Shown: piece after piece, positions 1-7,815 of the stretch
Numbering within the stretch: the stretch's first letter is position 1
How the letters are laid out: each line of letters starts with the position of its first letter
NCBI RefSeq assembly: GCF_000430685.1
Contig: NZ_AUMM01000017.1
Location: 1-64,000 of the forward strand
DNA: 64,000 bases
Direction: 5' to 3'
Source: Tuberibacillus calidus DSM 17572
GTDB lineage: Bacteria > Bacillota > Bacilli > Bacillales > Sporolactobacillaceae
Made by a program: the position numbers and the translations under genes
Notes under the pieces: model-generated
What the model was told of the DNA's origin: nothing
The model's database searches: none
What the model saw: the letters and a program-made list of their open reading frames with translations, nothing else

Positions 1-229
1 AATGCCTGCAGATGCGAAGAACCGCCGTTGACTTCCGATAAAGCTTTCCCTCTTCAAGTAGAACAATGCTTCGGGAAGCCGTTAGCCCGTGTGCTTCCAA
101 TAACCGCCTTCCACTTTCACTTTGTAAAGAAGCAAATCGAAAATAGCCTTTCGGGTCCCTTTTTATCACGAACCGCACACTTCCGCTGCAAAGGTTACAA
201 TAGCCATCAAATAAAATAATGGCCTCCAT
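1..229 (-). CDS. DCC-family thiol-disulfide oxidoreductase (partial, runs off window)
   Basis: An open frame runs from an ATG at 229 to the window edge, so only the N-terminal 76 residues are present. It begins MEAIILFDGYCNLCSGSVRF. The FDGxCxxC motif near residues 7-14 followed by the phrase RFASLQSESGRRLL is the hallmark of the DCC (DUF393, YuxK-like) family, small proteins with a thioredoxin-like CxxC pair and usually unknown substrate. A GTG three codons upstream is an alternative start. The ribosome binding site is weak. The C-terminus lies before base 1. Confidence 0.75.
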   Translation of the reverse strand, partial: MEAIILFDGYCNLCSGSVRFVIKRDPKGYFRFASLQSESGRRLLEAHGLTASRSIVLLEEGKLYRKSTAVLRICRH

Positions 230-329
230 CCTGAACACCTGCTTTTCTCTGAATCCGTTAAGTTTTTGACAGAGCCTAGTTGTCTTTATGCCCGCCTGAA
301 AAACTTTTTCTATACTGCCATTATAAAAA

Positions 330-418
330 GAGGCTGACTTAGAAGTCCAAGGTCACTCACCAGCCCAACCACATATTGTTTAGTTCGCGGTGGGAGAGAC
401 CCCTTATAAGCCAGCCTC
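330..418. terminator. Inverted repeat downstream of the cystine transporter operon
   Basis: GAGGCTGACTTAGA (330-343) pairs imperfectly with TATAAGCCAGCCTC (405-418), starting about 12 bases past the stop codon of the ATP-binding gene. The loop is long, so this may be a degenerate repeat of the GAGGCTGGGAC-type elements common between Bacillales genes rather than a classical terminator. Confidence 0.4.
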
Positions 419-429
419 ATTTGAAAATT

Positions 430-1179
430 TTATACCCGAACCTTGATGCGATTCAAAAATTGATTCGTGCGTTCATTTTCCGAGCGGTCAAAGATGTCTT
501 CGGGTGTGCCTTTTTCAATGATTTTTCCGCCATCCATGAAAATGACTTGATTGGCCACCTCGCGGGCAAAAGCCATTTCATGCGTAACAACGACCATCGT
601 CATGCCCTCTTCAGCCAAATCTTTCATCACGTTCAGTACCTCGCCGACCAGCTCCGGGTCAAGGGCCGAGGTCGGCTCATCGAAGAGCAGGACATCTGGA
701 TTCATCGCCATTGCCCGGGCAATGCCAACCCGCTGTTCTTGCCCCCCGGACAGCTGATACGGGTACTTCTCAGCGTGTTCAGCTAAACCGACCTTCTCTA
801 AAAGAGCGAGCGCCCGCTCTCTCGCTTCTTTTTTGTTTTGTTTCTGGACGACAATCGGTCCTTCCATCACATTCTCAACGGCTGTTTTATGAGGAAACAG
901 ATGATAGCCTTGAAAGACCATACCTGTCCTTTTTCTGAAGTTCGTCACATCGCGCGTGCGATGCCTGTGGTTTCCTGAAAAAGACATCGATAAATCGCCG
1001 ATTTGAATCGTCCCCGCATCAGGGACCTCCAATAAATTCAGACAGCGGAGAAATGTAGTTTTACCTGATCCAGATGGACCGATAATGACAGCCGTTTCAC
1101 CTTTTTTTACACTTAAGGAAATGCCTTTTAAAACTTCATTACCTTTGAAGGCCTTATACAAATCCGTCACTTTAATCAT
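430..1179 (-). CDS. tcyC: L-cystine/polar amino acid ABC transporter ATP-binding protein (TcyC/TcyN-like)
   Basis: This is the 249-residue ATPase that powers an amino-acid importer. Walker A is GPSGSGKTT at residues 34-42, the signature LSGGQEQR is near 143-150 (the usual second Q is replaced by E), and Walker B LLFDEPT is near 164-170. [22 protein letters not shown] is cut here to its key part [17 protein letters not shown], which is typical of the polar amino acid family and closest to cystine importers. It is the last gene of a binding-protein, permease, ATPase operon read on the minus strand, which fits an import role. Substrate assignment to cystine rests on family resemblance only and could be another polar amino acid. 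Confidence 0.85.
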   Translation of the reverse strand: MIKVTDLYKAFKGNEVLKGISLSVKKGETAVIIGPSGSGKTTFLRCLNLLEVPDAGTIQIGDLSMSFSGNHRHRTRDVTNFRKRTGMVFQGYHLFPHKTAVENVMEGPIVVQKQNKKEARERALALLEKVGLAEHAEKYPYQLSGGQEQRVGIARAMAMNPDVLLFDEPTSALDPELVGEVLNVMKDLAEEGMTMVVVTHEMAFAREVANQVIFMDGGKIIEKGTPEDIFDRSENERTNQFLNRIKVRV

Positions 1180-1201
1180 TCCGCCACCCCCATTTCCTTT
1201 A

Positions 1202-1885
1202 TTATTGTTCCAAATGGCGGCTTGTGCGTTTTTCCATCAAGGATTGGAAGTAATTTAGGATCGTACAAAAAATGAGGTAAATCACGGCGACTTCGATATA
1301 AATCCAAAACGGCTCATAATTCGTTGCCGCGATTTCCTGCCCCTTTCTAAACAACTCACCGACCGTAATCGTTGCGGCTAGTGACGTGTCTTTGACGAGG
1401 GATATGAATGAATTGCTGAGAGGTGGAATTGACACGCGCATGGCTTGCGGAATAATGATGCGCCGCATCGCCTGAGCTTTAGTCATTCCTAACGAATAAG
1501 CCGCTTCCCATTGCCCTTTATGAATGGAATCGATGGCCGCTCGGATGATTTCGGAATTATATGCCCCCATATTTAATGTAAATCCGATCACCGCTGCTGT
1601 AAAAGGATCAAGAATGAGACCAATGCTCGGCAACCCGTAAAAAAGAATAAACAACTGTACGAGTAGGGGTGTGCCCCTAATCACCCACACATAAAGATAG
1701 GCAATATCTTTTAAAACTTTTATTTTGAAAAGGCGAATAATGGCGATAATGAAACCAAGGATAAGCCCCAAAGCGAATGTAATAAGAGTAAGCGGGATGG
1801 TAAACGCCAATCCCGCTTTTAAAATCGGCCAAAAGGAATTTAGCAGCAGATGCAAAATATCTGATGCTCTTGCACTGAGTTCCAT
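1202..1885 (-). CDS. tcyB: Amino-acid ABC transporter permease (TcyB-like)
   Basis: A 227-residue integral membrane protein with about five hydrophobic segments. The inner-membrane-component motif lies in the stretch [20 protein letters not shown], around residues 129-148, which forms the EAA loop that contacts the ATPase. [14 protein letters not shown] near residue 67 is the conserved N-terminal signature of polar amino acid permeases. It lies between the binding protein (13 bases upstream) and the ATPase (22 bases downstream), so the three are surely co-transcribed. The permease probably acts as a homodimer, as in single-permease systems of this family. Confidence 0.87.
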   Translation of the reverse strand: MELSARASDILHLLLNSFWPILKAGLAFTIPLTLITFALGLILGFIIAIIRLFKIKVLKDIAYLYVWVIRGTPLLVQLFILFYGLPSIGLILDPFTAAVIGFTLNMGAYNSEIIRAAIDSIHKGQWEAAYSLGMTKAQAMRRIIIPQAMRVSIPPLSNSFISLVKDTSLAATITVGELFRKGQEIAATNYEPFWIYIEVAVIYLIFCTILNYFQSLMEKRTSRHLEQ

Positions 1886-1897
1886 AGAAAATAACCC

Positions 1898-2698
1898 CTA
1901 TTTGGAAACATCGGTTCCGAAATATTTTTTCGATATTTTAAGATAGGTGCCGTCCTTCTTCATATCTTGCAAAGCTTGATTGATCTTGTCCACTAATACG
2001 TCACTGCCTTTTCTGAACATAAAGGCGCTTTGTGCCCCTTCTTTCAATTCATCAACTTTTTTGACAGCAGTGTTTGGACGTCTTTTCATGAGATCTAAGT
2101 AAGAAAGGCTGTCATTGACCGTCGCATCGACGCGACCTGAAGTAATAAGACTGATCGCTTCATCAAAACCGTCTACCGGCGTGTTTTCGGCCCCATATTG
2201 CTTCGCGATGTTCAGGTAATTACTCGTCAACGATTGGGCAACTTTCTTTCCTTTTAAATCTTCAAATGATTGAATGGTTTGATTATTTTTACCAACAATC
2301 AAGACCGCATGGCTAGTAATGTAGGGATCGGAAAATATGTATTTCTTTTGCCGTTCGGGCGTAATCCCTACCTCATTCGCAATCATGTCGAAACGCTTGG
2401 AATCAAGTCCAGCGATCATGCCGTCCCATTTGGTTTCAATAAATTTCGGCTTAAGGCCGATACGTTTGGCGACTTCACGGGCGATGTCGACATCGAATCC
2501 GGTTAATTGCTGATTTTTATCATGATAAGTAAACGGCGGATACGTTCCTTCCGTTCCGATTGTTAATACTCCCGATTTCTTCACTTTATCATAAAAATCT
2601 TGACTAGCCTTTTTATTGCCGTCTTGGTTTGCGTTCCCGCAGGCCGTCAAGACGAACATCATCATGACCGTTATAAATATACCGATGAGTTTTTTCAA
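1898..2698 (-). CDS. tcyA: Amino-acid ABC transporter substrate-binding lipoprotein (TcyA-like)
   Basis: A 266-residue extracellular solute-binding protein of family 3. The N-terminus has a lysine pair, a hydrophobic core and the lipobox LTAC (Cys about residue 20), so it is tethered to the outer face of the membrane. GTEGTYPPFTYHD and GFDVDIAREVAKRIG are the typical ligand-pocket regions. The start codon is TTG at 2698, chosen because AGGAGGT lies about 8 bases upstream and no other start fits. It is the first gene of the operon. The 300 bases upstream show no riboswitch that I can recognise. Confidence 0.88.
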   Translation of the reverse strand: MKKLIGIFITVMMMFVLTACGNANQDGNKKASQDFYDKVKKSGVLTIGTEGTYPPFTYHDKNQQLTGFDVDIAREVAKRIGLKPKFIETKWDGMIAGLDSKRFDMIANEVGITPERQKKYIFSDPYITSHAVLIVGKNNQTIQSFEDLKGKKVAQSLTSNYLNIAKQYGAENTPVDGFDEAISLITSGRVDATVNDSLSYLDLMKRRPNTAVKKVDELKEGAQSAFMFRKGSDVLVDKINQALQDMKKDGTYLKISKKYFGTDVSK

Positions 2699-3012
2699 TT
2701 CGCGATACCTCCTAGTATTCTTATCGGGTTTATCGCATTTGCTTTTCTAAATTAAAACATTAAACACCAATCGTCAAGAAATGTACTTCCGTCTGATAGT
2801 TTATCCATCAGGTCAGAAAACCATGAATGCCGCCATTGCTTCAAAATTTAAATGACGACATATTTTTGGAGTATATTTCCATATGAGAAAATCCTCGCTC
2901 GATTTAAAATCCCCTATTTGAACATTTGAACAATGAAGTTTCGGAAATCTTTTCATTTATCGCAGCATCTTTGATATGATAGACACAAGATGTAAGTAAA
3001 TGGAGGCTTTCT
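2699..3012. other. Intergenic region between divergent tcyA and cyclophilin genes
   Basis: This AT-rich stretch must hold both promoters of the divergent genes. A ribosome binding site for each gene is visible at its edge. I see no further coding frame, repeat or RNA. Confidence 0.5.
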
Positions 3013-3660
3013 ATGTGGAATAAAAATCGACTTTTCTTGGCAGCGATCATCTTGATGCTCATTTTTTCTTTAACAAGTTGCGGACAGGCTTCCAACGAGG
3101 GGAAACCCCATAATGCAACCGCATATCCGTCTGATGTGAAAGAAAACCCCATTGTCACCATCACAATGGAAAACGGGCAAAAAATTTTTATTGAATTGTA
3201 TCCCAAAGTTGCCCCAAACACAGTAGCCAATTTCATTTCATTAGTGGAGAAAGGTTTTTATGATGGACAGACCTTCCATCGTGTGATTCCTGGGTTTATG
3301 ATTCAGGGGGGTGACCCGAATGGCAACGGAACAGGCGGTCCGGGATATCATATTAAAGGTGAATTTACTTACAACGGATTTAAAAACGATCTTAAACACG
3401 AGCGCGGTGTCATTTCGATGGCACGGGCTCAGGATCCCGATTCAGCGGGTTCACAGTTTTTCATTATGGTCGCAAGCTCCCCGCAGCTAGACGGGCAATA
3501 TGCCGCCTTCGGAAAAGTCATCAAAGGGATGGATGTCGTCGACAAAATCGTTTCGGTCGAAACCGACGATATGGATAAACCTTTACAGGAACAAAAAATG
3601 AAAACGGTGACCGTCGATATGAAAGGTTATCATTATCCTTCACCGAAAAAAATAAAATAA
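3013..3660 (+). CDS. Peptidyl-prolyl cis-trans isomerase, cyclophilin-type lipoprotein
   Basis: A 215-residue protein that should catalyse proline isomerisation outside the membrane. Residues 1-23 are a lipoprotein signal ending in LTSC. The cyclophilin domain covers about residues 45-205, with the catalytic region [19 protein letters not shown] near 93-111, [15 protein letters not shown] near 138-152, and [10 protein letters not shown]. It starts at ATG 3013 behind TGGAGG. Extracellular foldases of this kind are usually assigned to folding of secreted proteins. It differs from the cytosolic PpiB by the export signal and a 30-residue linker. It is monocistronic and followed by a terminator-bearing repeat. 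Confidence 0.9.
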   Translation: MWNKNRLFLAAIILMLIFSLTSCGQASNEGKPHNATAYPSDVKENPIVTITMENGQKIFIELYPKVAPNTVANFISLVEKGFYDGQTFHRVIPGFMIQGGDPNGNGTGGPGYHIKGEFTYNGFKNDLKHERGVISMARAQDPDSAGSQFFIMVASSPQLDGQYAAFGKVIKGMDVVDKIVSVETDDMDKPLQEQKMKTVTVDMKGYHYPSPKKIK

Positions 3661-3780
3661 AATAGAAGAGGCTGGGACATAAGTCAACTTCCCAAAAATT
3701 GGTCCCCATTTATATCAATAAAGTCACATTAAAACGAATAACCCCGTACCACTTTTAAAGTGATATGGGGTTATTTTTGG
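3661..3780. repeat. Intergenic repeat with terminator stem (copy 1 of 2)
   Basis: The segment contains GAGGCTGGGACATAAGTC, then CCCAAAAATTGGTCC and AATAAAGTCA, and ends in a hairpin pairing AATAACCCCGTACCAC (about 3737-3752) with GTGATATGGGGTTATT (3760-3775) followed by T residues. A diverged copy with the same order of blocks lies at 31396-31508. It likely serves as the terminator of the cyclophilin gene and may work in both directions. Confidence 0.75.
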
Positions 3781-3880
3781 GATGCGGTCAACCTTTTAGC
3801 CACTTTTTGCCCAACCTCATCAAAAACATAGCCGCCTCATACGTCCATCATCAAGCCTTGGCGTTGAGACGGCTTTCATT

Positions 3881-4981
3881 TTATCCTGCTTTCGTAATAT
3901 GCCTTTGTTCGGTCACCTCGAATGTCCAGCCGAACGGGTCCTCTAGTTCGCCTGTCTGAATGCCGACAATCGTCTTATATAATTTTTTGGACACGGAACC
4001 GATTTCGCCGTCATTCACGATGTAAGTCTCCCCTTTATATAACAGTTTTCCAACCGGGGAGATAACGGCCGCTGTTCCCGTTCCAAAAATTTCTTCCAAT
4101 TGCCCTTTTTTATGCGCTTCTATAACTTCATCGATCGCCAAGCGCCTTTCAGTGACAGGGTATCCCCAATATTTCAATAATTGAATGGCGGAATCACGCG
4201 TAATTCCCGGTAAAATACTGCCATTTAATTGCGGCGTAATAATCTCTCCGTTGATCTTAAAGAAAACGTTCATGCTGCCAACTTCTTCAATATATTTTTG
4301 TTCGACGCCATCCAGCCATAAAACCTGTGTATAACCATCTTTGGCGGCGAGCTCTTGTGCTTTGAGGCTGGCGGCATAATTGCCACCGGTTTTCGCCTCA
4401 CCGGTTCCTCCTCTCACCGCACGGACATATTCGGTTTCAACGGCAATGGAGACAGGATTAATGCCTTCTTTATAGTAAGCGCCTACCGGGGAAAGGATCA
4501 TCAAAAATTTATAGCTTTTTGAGGGTGAAACGCCAATATACGGCTCGGTGGCAATAATAAACGGGCGTATATACAGGGAGGTACCCTCCGCTCTTGGAAC
4601 CCAGTCTTTTTCAATCAAAATAAGTTGGCGGAGTGCTTCTAAAACGAAATCTTCATCAATATGAGGAATACATAAGCGGTCATTTGAACGGTTCATTCTT
4701 TCAAAGTTCTTCTTGGGACGGAATAACAGAACTTTTCCGTTCTTTCCGAGATAAGCCTTTAACCCCTCGAAAACTGTCTGCCCATAATGGAAACACATGG
4801 CAGCGGGGTCCAATTGAATCGGCTGATAAGGAATGATCCGCGCATCATGCCAGCCCTTCTCGTTCGTGTAGTCCATCGTAAACATGTAATCCGTAAAGAC
4901 TTTGCCGAATTCCAAAGAATCCGCGGATGGTTTGTCTTTCAATGATGTACAACCGGTAAATTCAATAGTTAAATCCTTCAA
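3881..4981 (-). CDS. ilvE: Branched-chain-amino-acid aminotransferase
   Basis: A PLP fold-type IV enzyme that swaps the amino group between 2-oxoglutarate/glutamate and Leu, Ile and Val, the last step of their synthesis and first of their breakdown. The protein is 366 residues, the normal length of class II BCATs. [13 protein letters not shown] around residues 200-212 carries the lysine that binds PLP, and [20 protein letters not shown] and [16 protein letters not shown] are further family signatures. I chose the TTG at 4981 because GGGAG sits 8 bases before it. A second TTG at 4987 is nearer to that site. A near-consensus cre box lies about 100 bases upstream. Confidence 0.92.
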   Translation of the reverse strand: MKDLTIEFTGCTSLKDKPSADSLEFGKVFTDYMFTMDYTNEKGWHDARIIPYQPIQLDPAAMCFHYGQTVFEGLKAYLGKNGKVLLFRPKKNFERMNRSNDRLCIPHIDEDFVLEALRQLILIEKDWVPRAEGTSLYIRPFIIATEPYIGVSPSKSYKFLMILSPVGAYYKEGINPVSIAVETEYVRAVRGGTGEAKTGGNYAASLKAQELAAKDGYTQVLWLDGVEQKYIEEVGSMNVFFKINGEIITPQLNGSILPGITRDSAIQLLKYWGYPVTERRLAIDEVIEAHKKGQLEEIFGTGTAAVISPVGKLLYKGETYIVNDGEIGSVSKKLYKTIVGIQTGELEDPFGWTFEVTEQRHITKAG

Positions 4982-5000
4982 TGTCAAGACTCCCTGTTTT

Positions 5001-5024
5001 TATATTTTAAGATTTTAAAATATA
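5001..5024. promoter_or_regulatory. AT-rich palindrome upstream of the aminotransferase gene
   Basis: TATATTTTA (5001-5009) and TAAAATATA (5016-5024) form a perfect 9-base inverted repeat about 20 bases before the start codon. It could be a repressor site, such as a loose CodY-type box, or simple AT-rich leader. The regulator is not identifiable from sequence. Confidence 0.3.
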
Positions 5025-5084
5025 ATAAATCCAATTTATTAAAGTTTCAAGATGTAAAAATAAATTAGTTAATAAATACTATTT

Positions 5085-5098
5085 TGAAAGCGTTTACT
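5085..5098. promoter_or_regulatory. cre-like CcpA binding site
   Basis: TGAAAGCGTTTACT matches the catabolite-responsive element consensus TGWAARCGYTWNCW at every defined position. It lies between the terminator of the upstream coat-like gene and the aminotransferase start, about 104 bases before that start. CcpA control of branched-chain amino acid genes is known in B. subtilis, and applying it here is inference. Confidence 0.5.
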
Positions 5099-5110
5099 TT
5101 TTTAAAATGC

Positions 5111-5142
5111 AAAAAGCGGCGGCTTAAAACCGTCGCTTTTGT
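5111..5142 (-). terminator. Terminator of the Gly/His-rich coat-like gene
   Basis: Read on the minus strand, AAAAGCGACGG pairs with CCGCCGCTTTTT across a short AT loop, 14 bases past the stop codon at 5156. The stem is GC-rich and ends in T residues. Confidence 0.75.
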
Positions 5143-5155
5143 TAAAATTGTCATT

Positions 5156-5428
5156 TTACTCCCAAAGTCTATATCCCGGATAACCAAATCCGTAGCCGGG
5201 GTAACCCCCGTACCCATGGTGATGGAAGCCATATCCAGGATATCCGCCGAAACCATGGTGATGGAAGCCGTATCCGGGATAGCCGCCGAAACCATGGTGA
5301 TGGAAGCCGTATCCAGGATAACCACCGAAGCCATGGTAACCACCATAGCCATATCCTGGATAACCAAAACCGGCTCCCATTCCTGGCATCATGCCTCCGT
5401 AAAATTGTCTCTCTAATTCTTGATCCAT
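5156..5428 (-). CDS. Gly/Tyr/His-rich repeat protein, probable spore coat component
   Basis: A 90-residue low-complexity protein. After MDQELERQFYGGMMPGMG come about four tandem 13-residue units of the form HHHGFGGYPGYGF, encoded by near-identical 39-base repeats between about 5190 and 5340. Such glycine-tyrosine-histidine-rich proteins are common in Bacillales spore coats and exosporia, and the neighbours to the left and right include germination-related genes, so a coat role is likely but unproven. ATG 5428 is chosen because AAAGGAGG lies 9 bases upstream, while the ATG at 5434 is too close to it. Repeat number probably varies between strains by slippage. The histidine clusters could bind metal. 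Confidence 0.6.
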   Translation of the reverse strand: MDQELERQFYGGMMPGMGAGFGYPGYGYGGYHGFGGYPGYGFHHHGFGGYPGYGFHHHGFGGYPGYGFHHHGYGGYPGYGFGYPGYRLWE

Positions 5429-5633
5429 TCCCATACCCCTCCTTTACGGAATACACCATAGTATATGTGTCCCGTTTTTTCGCGGTATGGTTATTCGCCC
5501 ATCTATTAAATATCGAAATCCGTCCCGTTCGTGTTTTCATTGACCATCCGGTAAAGCCTGTTCGAGCATTTATTTTAGCAGTGCTCTTTTCTGCATCGTT
5601 GGGCTAACATTGGCGGGAAATATTTATGACCAT

Positions 5634-5999
5634 TCAATATCGTCGTCTCGAAAAAATCCTTTTGATCAACATGATGATAAGAAGAAAGATGACAAAATCG
5701 ACGAGCAGGCCAAAAAGGGAAAAGCCATACATATGGCCGCCGTAATAACCGCCAAACGGATGGAACATATGCCCAATCATCATGCCGAGGCCAAATGAAG
5801 CCGCATGGGACAATAACGAGGACCCGCGGTTATACGTGGATCTTGGCATTTTGACGACAGGTGAATGATATCGCGTATGGAAGGTACTGGTATGGGTGGA
5901 AAAACCGCGACTTGTCCCGAATCCTCTTGCTTCAGATACATGAGGCATATAAGCCAAGCCGATCATTATTGCCAACAGGAAAACCATGATTTTTTTCAT
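5634..5999 (-). CDS. Small secreted or membrane protein of unknown function
   Basis: A 121-residue protein with a clear signal peptide (MKKIMVFLLAIMIGLAYMP, cleavage probably after VSEA), a polar Ser/Thr/Arg-rich stretch, a glycine-rich hydrophobic segment (LGMMIGHMFHPFGGYYGGHM) and a C-terminal transmembrane helix (LFGLLVDFVIFLLIIMLI) ending in RRRY. The pattern ARGFGTSRGFS plus a C-terminal helix resembles the N-terminal part of Tim44-domain membrane proteins of Bacillales, but that domain itself is missing. The ATG at 5999 follows GGAGGGC. I do not assign a function. Confidence 0.6.
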   Translation of the reverse strand: MKKIMVFLLAIMIGLAYMPHVSEARGFGTSRGFSTHTSTFHTRYHSPVVKMPRSTYNRGSSLLSHAASFGLGMMIGHMFHPFGGYYGGHMYGFSLFGLLVDFVIFLLIIMLIKRIFSRRRY

Positions 6000-6185
6000 T
6001 CAAAACGCCCTCCAAACCCTCAAGCAATCTTTTCGGTTCCTGGAAAACCTTTTATTATTTTTACGTTTGGAGGTCAATAAAGTTTCATTATCCGAATTGA
6101 AATCTCTGGAAACTCATTCGTTGCAATGCTTTCGTTGAACGGTTTCTGACTTTGAGTGAGTTTGCAACTTTCAACGCCTAAGCCT

Positions 6186-6422
6186 TTATACGACACTGTT
6201 TTTGTTCGTCGGGCTATCTAAAATATCCGCATCCACAAGATTATTAATGGGGATGTTGATTGGCGAAAGATCTCCGTTTTGCTCTCCTACCGCCTGGTTA
6301 CGCTTATAAGAAAGCAGCTCATCAACGAACTGCAAAGATCCGGCATTGATGACCGATCCGTTATCAACCGTGTTCACTTTAAAAGCGAAAAGATTGATGG
6401 CCAAAGGGGTAAAAAAGACCAT
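6186..6422 (-). CDS. GerPA/GerPF-like spore protein (paralog 4)
   Basis: A 78-residue member of a four-gene array whose products share the pattern INxxxxKVNxVDNxSxINxGxxxxxxxxSYKRxxxxGEQNGD. This order of short beta-like motifs is that of the GerPA/GerPF family, small spore-coat proteins needed for nutrient germinants to cross the coat. The start is ATG 6422, preceded by AAAGGAGA, not the longer frame that opens upstream. It is the last gene of the array on the minus strand. Orthology to a particular gerP gene cannot be stated. Confidence 0.6.
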   Translation of the reverse strand: MVFFTPLAINLFAFKVNTVDNGSVINAGSLQFVDELLSYKRNQAVGEQNGDLSPINIPINNLVDADILDSPTNKNSVV

Positions 6423-6505
6423 TCCAACATCTCCTTTGAAATTTATCGCCATTCTACAGAAGACTACCACTTCGATGTTTTCGTTTAAAAATATGGAGGA
6501 GCCTT

Positions 6506-6739
6506 TCAAAGAACACTTACTTTACTTGTCAGGCTGTCAAGATAATCCTGGTCCGTGACATAGGATTGTGTTAAAACCATCGGTGAAAAATCACCGTTTT
6601 GCTCGCCAATGCCCTGGCTTCTTTTGTAAGAAACGAAAATATCGATATGTTGGCTAGGTCCAAGATTTACAACCGCCGAATGATCCACGACATTTATTTT
6701 GAATGTCAAAAGATTAATGGTTACCTGACCAAACGACAT
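6506..6739 (-). CDS. GerPA/GerPF-like spore protein (paralog 3)
   Basis: A 77-residue protein starting MSFGQVTINLLTFKINVVDH, followed by VNLGPSQHIDIFVSYKRSQG and GEQNGDFSP. It is the closest relative of its downstream neighbour (SYKRxQGxGEQNGD in both) and they probably arose by duplication. GGGAGG lies 7 bases before ATG 6739. An in-frame TTG further upstream has no ribosome site. It probably belongs to the same mother-cell-expressed operon as the other three. Confidence 0.6.
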   Translation of the reverse strand: MSFGQVTINLLTFKINVVDHSAVVNLGPSQHIDIFVSYKRSQGIGEQNGDFSPMVLTQSYVTDQDYLDSLTSKVSVL

Positions 6740-6782
6740 CTTCCGCCCTCCCAACCTGAGACCGATGTTCGAAGCGTAAACG

Positions 6783-7013
6783 TTATTTTCTTATTTTGAT
6801 CGTTTGTTGCTCTAAAACATCATCATCCCGAACAGCATGCCAATTAAAAGCCCTAAGCGTTAAGTCAGACATTTGTTGTCCGAATCCTTGTGACTTTTTG
6901 GCACAAACATGTCGACCGATTTGAATGGTAGAGCCTAAAGAAACACGTCCCGAATGGTCGGCATTATTAATTTTTATTTCAGCAATCTCGACGTTTGTCG
7001 GTTTAAAGAACAT
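6783..7013 (-). CDS. GerPA/GerPF-like spore protein (paralog 2)
   Basis: A 76-residue protein starting MFFKPTNVEIAEIKINNADH and continuing VSLGSTIQIG and KKSQGFGQQMSD. KxSQGFGQ is the form seen in many annotated GerPA/GerPF-like proteins of Bacillales. ATG 7013 follows AAGGAG, and the gene starts three bases after its upstream neighbour ends, so the two are co-translated from one message. Role in spore permeability is inferred from the family. Confidence 0.6.
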   Translation of the reverse strand: MFFKPTNVEIAEIKINNADHSGRVSLGSTIQIGRHVCAKKSQGFGQQMSDLTLRAFNWHAVRDDDVLEQQTIKIRK

Positions 7014-7016
7014 GTA

Positions 7017-7295
7017 TCACCGCTCCTTATCTTGGATGCCGGGCATCGGCAACCATTCGGATTCAAATGAAGAGGCCGAATCGATTTGGTCCCGATCATC
7101 GACCATGCTTCGTGTGCCTAAAAAGCTGCTCCCATCACCCATGTTCTGTCCTAACCCCATATTTTTCTTATCGGAATTATGCCATTCCGCCAATAAATTG
7201 TTTCCAACATTTATGGCCGAGGCATTTTCAAAGGAATTCACTTTAATCATGCAAATATTAATATAGAATTGTGCTGGCATCGGTGCCTGTGACAT
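7017..7295 (-). CDS. GerPA/GerPF-like spore protein (paralog 1)
   Basis: A 92-residue protein starting MSQAPMPAQFYINICMIKVN, with SAINVGNNLLAEWHNSDKKN and GLGQNMGDGS. The block INVG...W.S..K...G.GQN.GD followed by a DDRDxID element is characteristic of the GerPA/GerPF-like family. It is the first gene of the four-gene array. AAGGGGAG lies upstream of ATG 7295. The C-terminal tail (SEWLPMPGIQDKER) is longer than in its paralogs. Confidence 0.62.
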   Translation of the reverse strand: MSQAPMPAQFYINICMIKVNSFENASAINVGNNLLAEWHNSDKKNMGLGQNMGDGSSFLGTRSMVDDRDQIDSASSFESEWLPMPGIQDKER

Positions 7296-7556
7296 TTTCC
7301 GTCTCTCCCCTTCCGCTTTTTAAATGAGTATTCATGTATTTGTAAAATATGTCCGTGACCACTTACGGTAACGTACTTCTCCATCAACCATTAATGTTAA
7401 ACGTTCCGCCGTAACCGTTTAGAACGCTATCATCAACGTCATATCCGAAAATCCACGTGAATGCCAAAATCCAGACACATCGTTTTGAATGGATGCGAGG
7501 ATTAGAGATAAACTATGACAAAGCCATTTATCATTCTTACAAGGGGGATTGCAAAG

Positions 7557-7718
7557 ATGGGCAGAAGGGATAAACTCACCACGCTTTTTGGGATCGGCAT
7601 CTTCGCCCTGATTTTAACGACTGTTTACTCCATTGTACTTGGTATTCTCGGTTACCGGACGATGAACCGAATCGATTTTATCTATAAAAAAATGAAAAAG
7701 GGGGAGTCATCGAGCTAA
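7557..7718 (+). CDS. Small single-pass membrane protein
   Basis: A 53-residue protein starting MGRRDKLTTLFGIGIFALIL, with one transmembrane helix (about residues 8-30) and a basic C-terminal tail (YKKMKKGESSS). ATG 7557 is chosen because AAGGGGG lies 9 bases upstream. A longer frame starting at 7515 has no ribosome site. No family is recognised. It is followed directly by a strong terminator and is diverged from the GerP-like array. Confidence 0.5.
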   Translation: MGRRDKLTTLFGIGIFALILTTVYSIVLGILGYRTMNRIDFIYKKMKKGESSS

Positions 7719-7745
7719 GCCGATGGACTCCCCATTGTTTTTATA
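7701..7745 (+). terminator. Terminator of the small membrane protein gene
   Basis: GGGGAGTCATCG (7701-7712) pairs with CGATGGACTCCCC (7721-7733), followed by a T-rich tract. The stem overlaps the last codons of the gene. Confidence 0.8.
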
Positions 7746-7815
7746 AGAATTCAACATTTAGATATATGAGACCCAAGGTGTTCGGAAAGGACTACCCTCC
7801 GATGTTCGGAAGGAT

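Noticed and set aside
28-219. 63-codon plus-strand ORF at the window start
   Set aside because: It is antisense to the DCC-family gene fragment on the minus strand, which has recognisable motifs.
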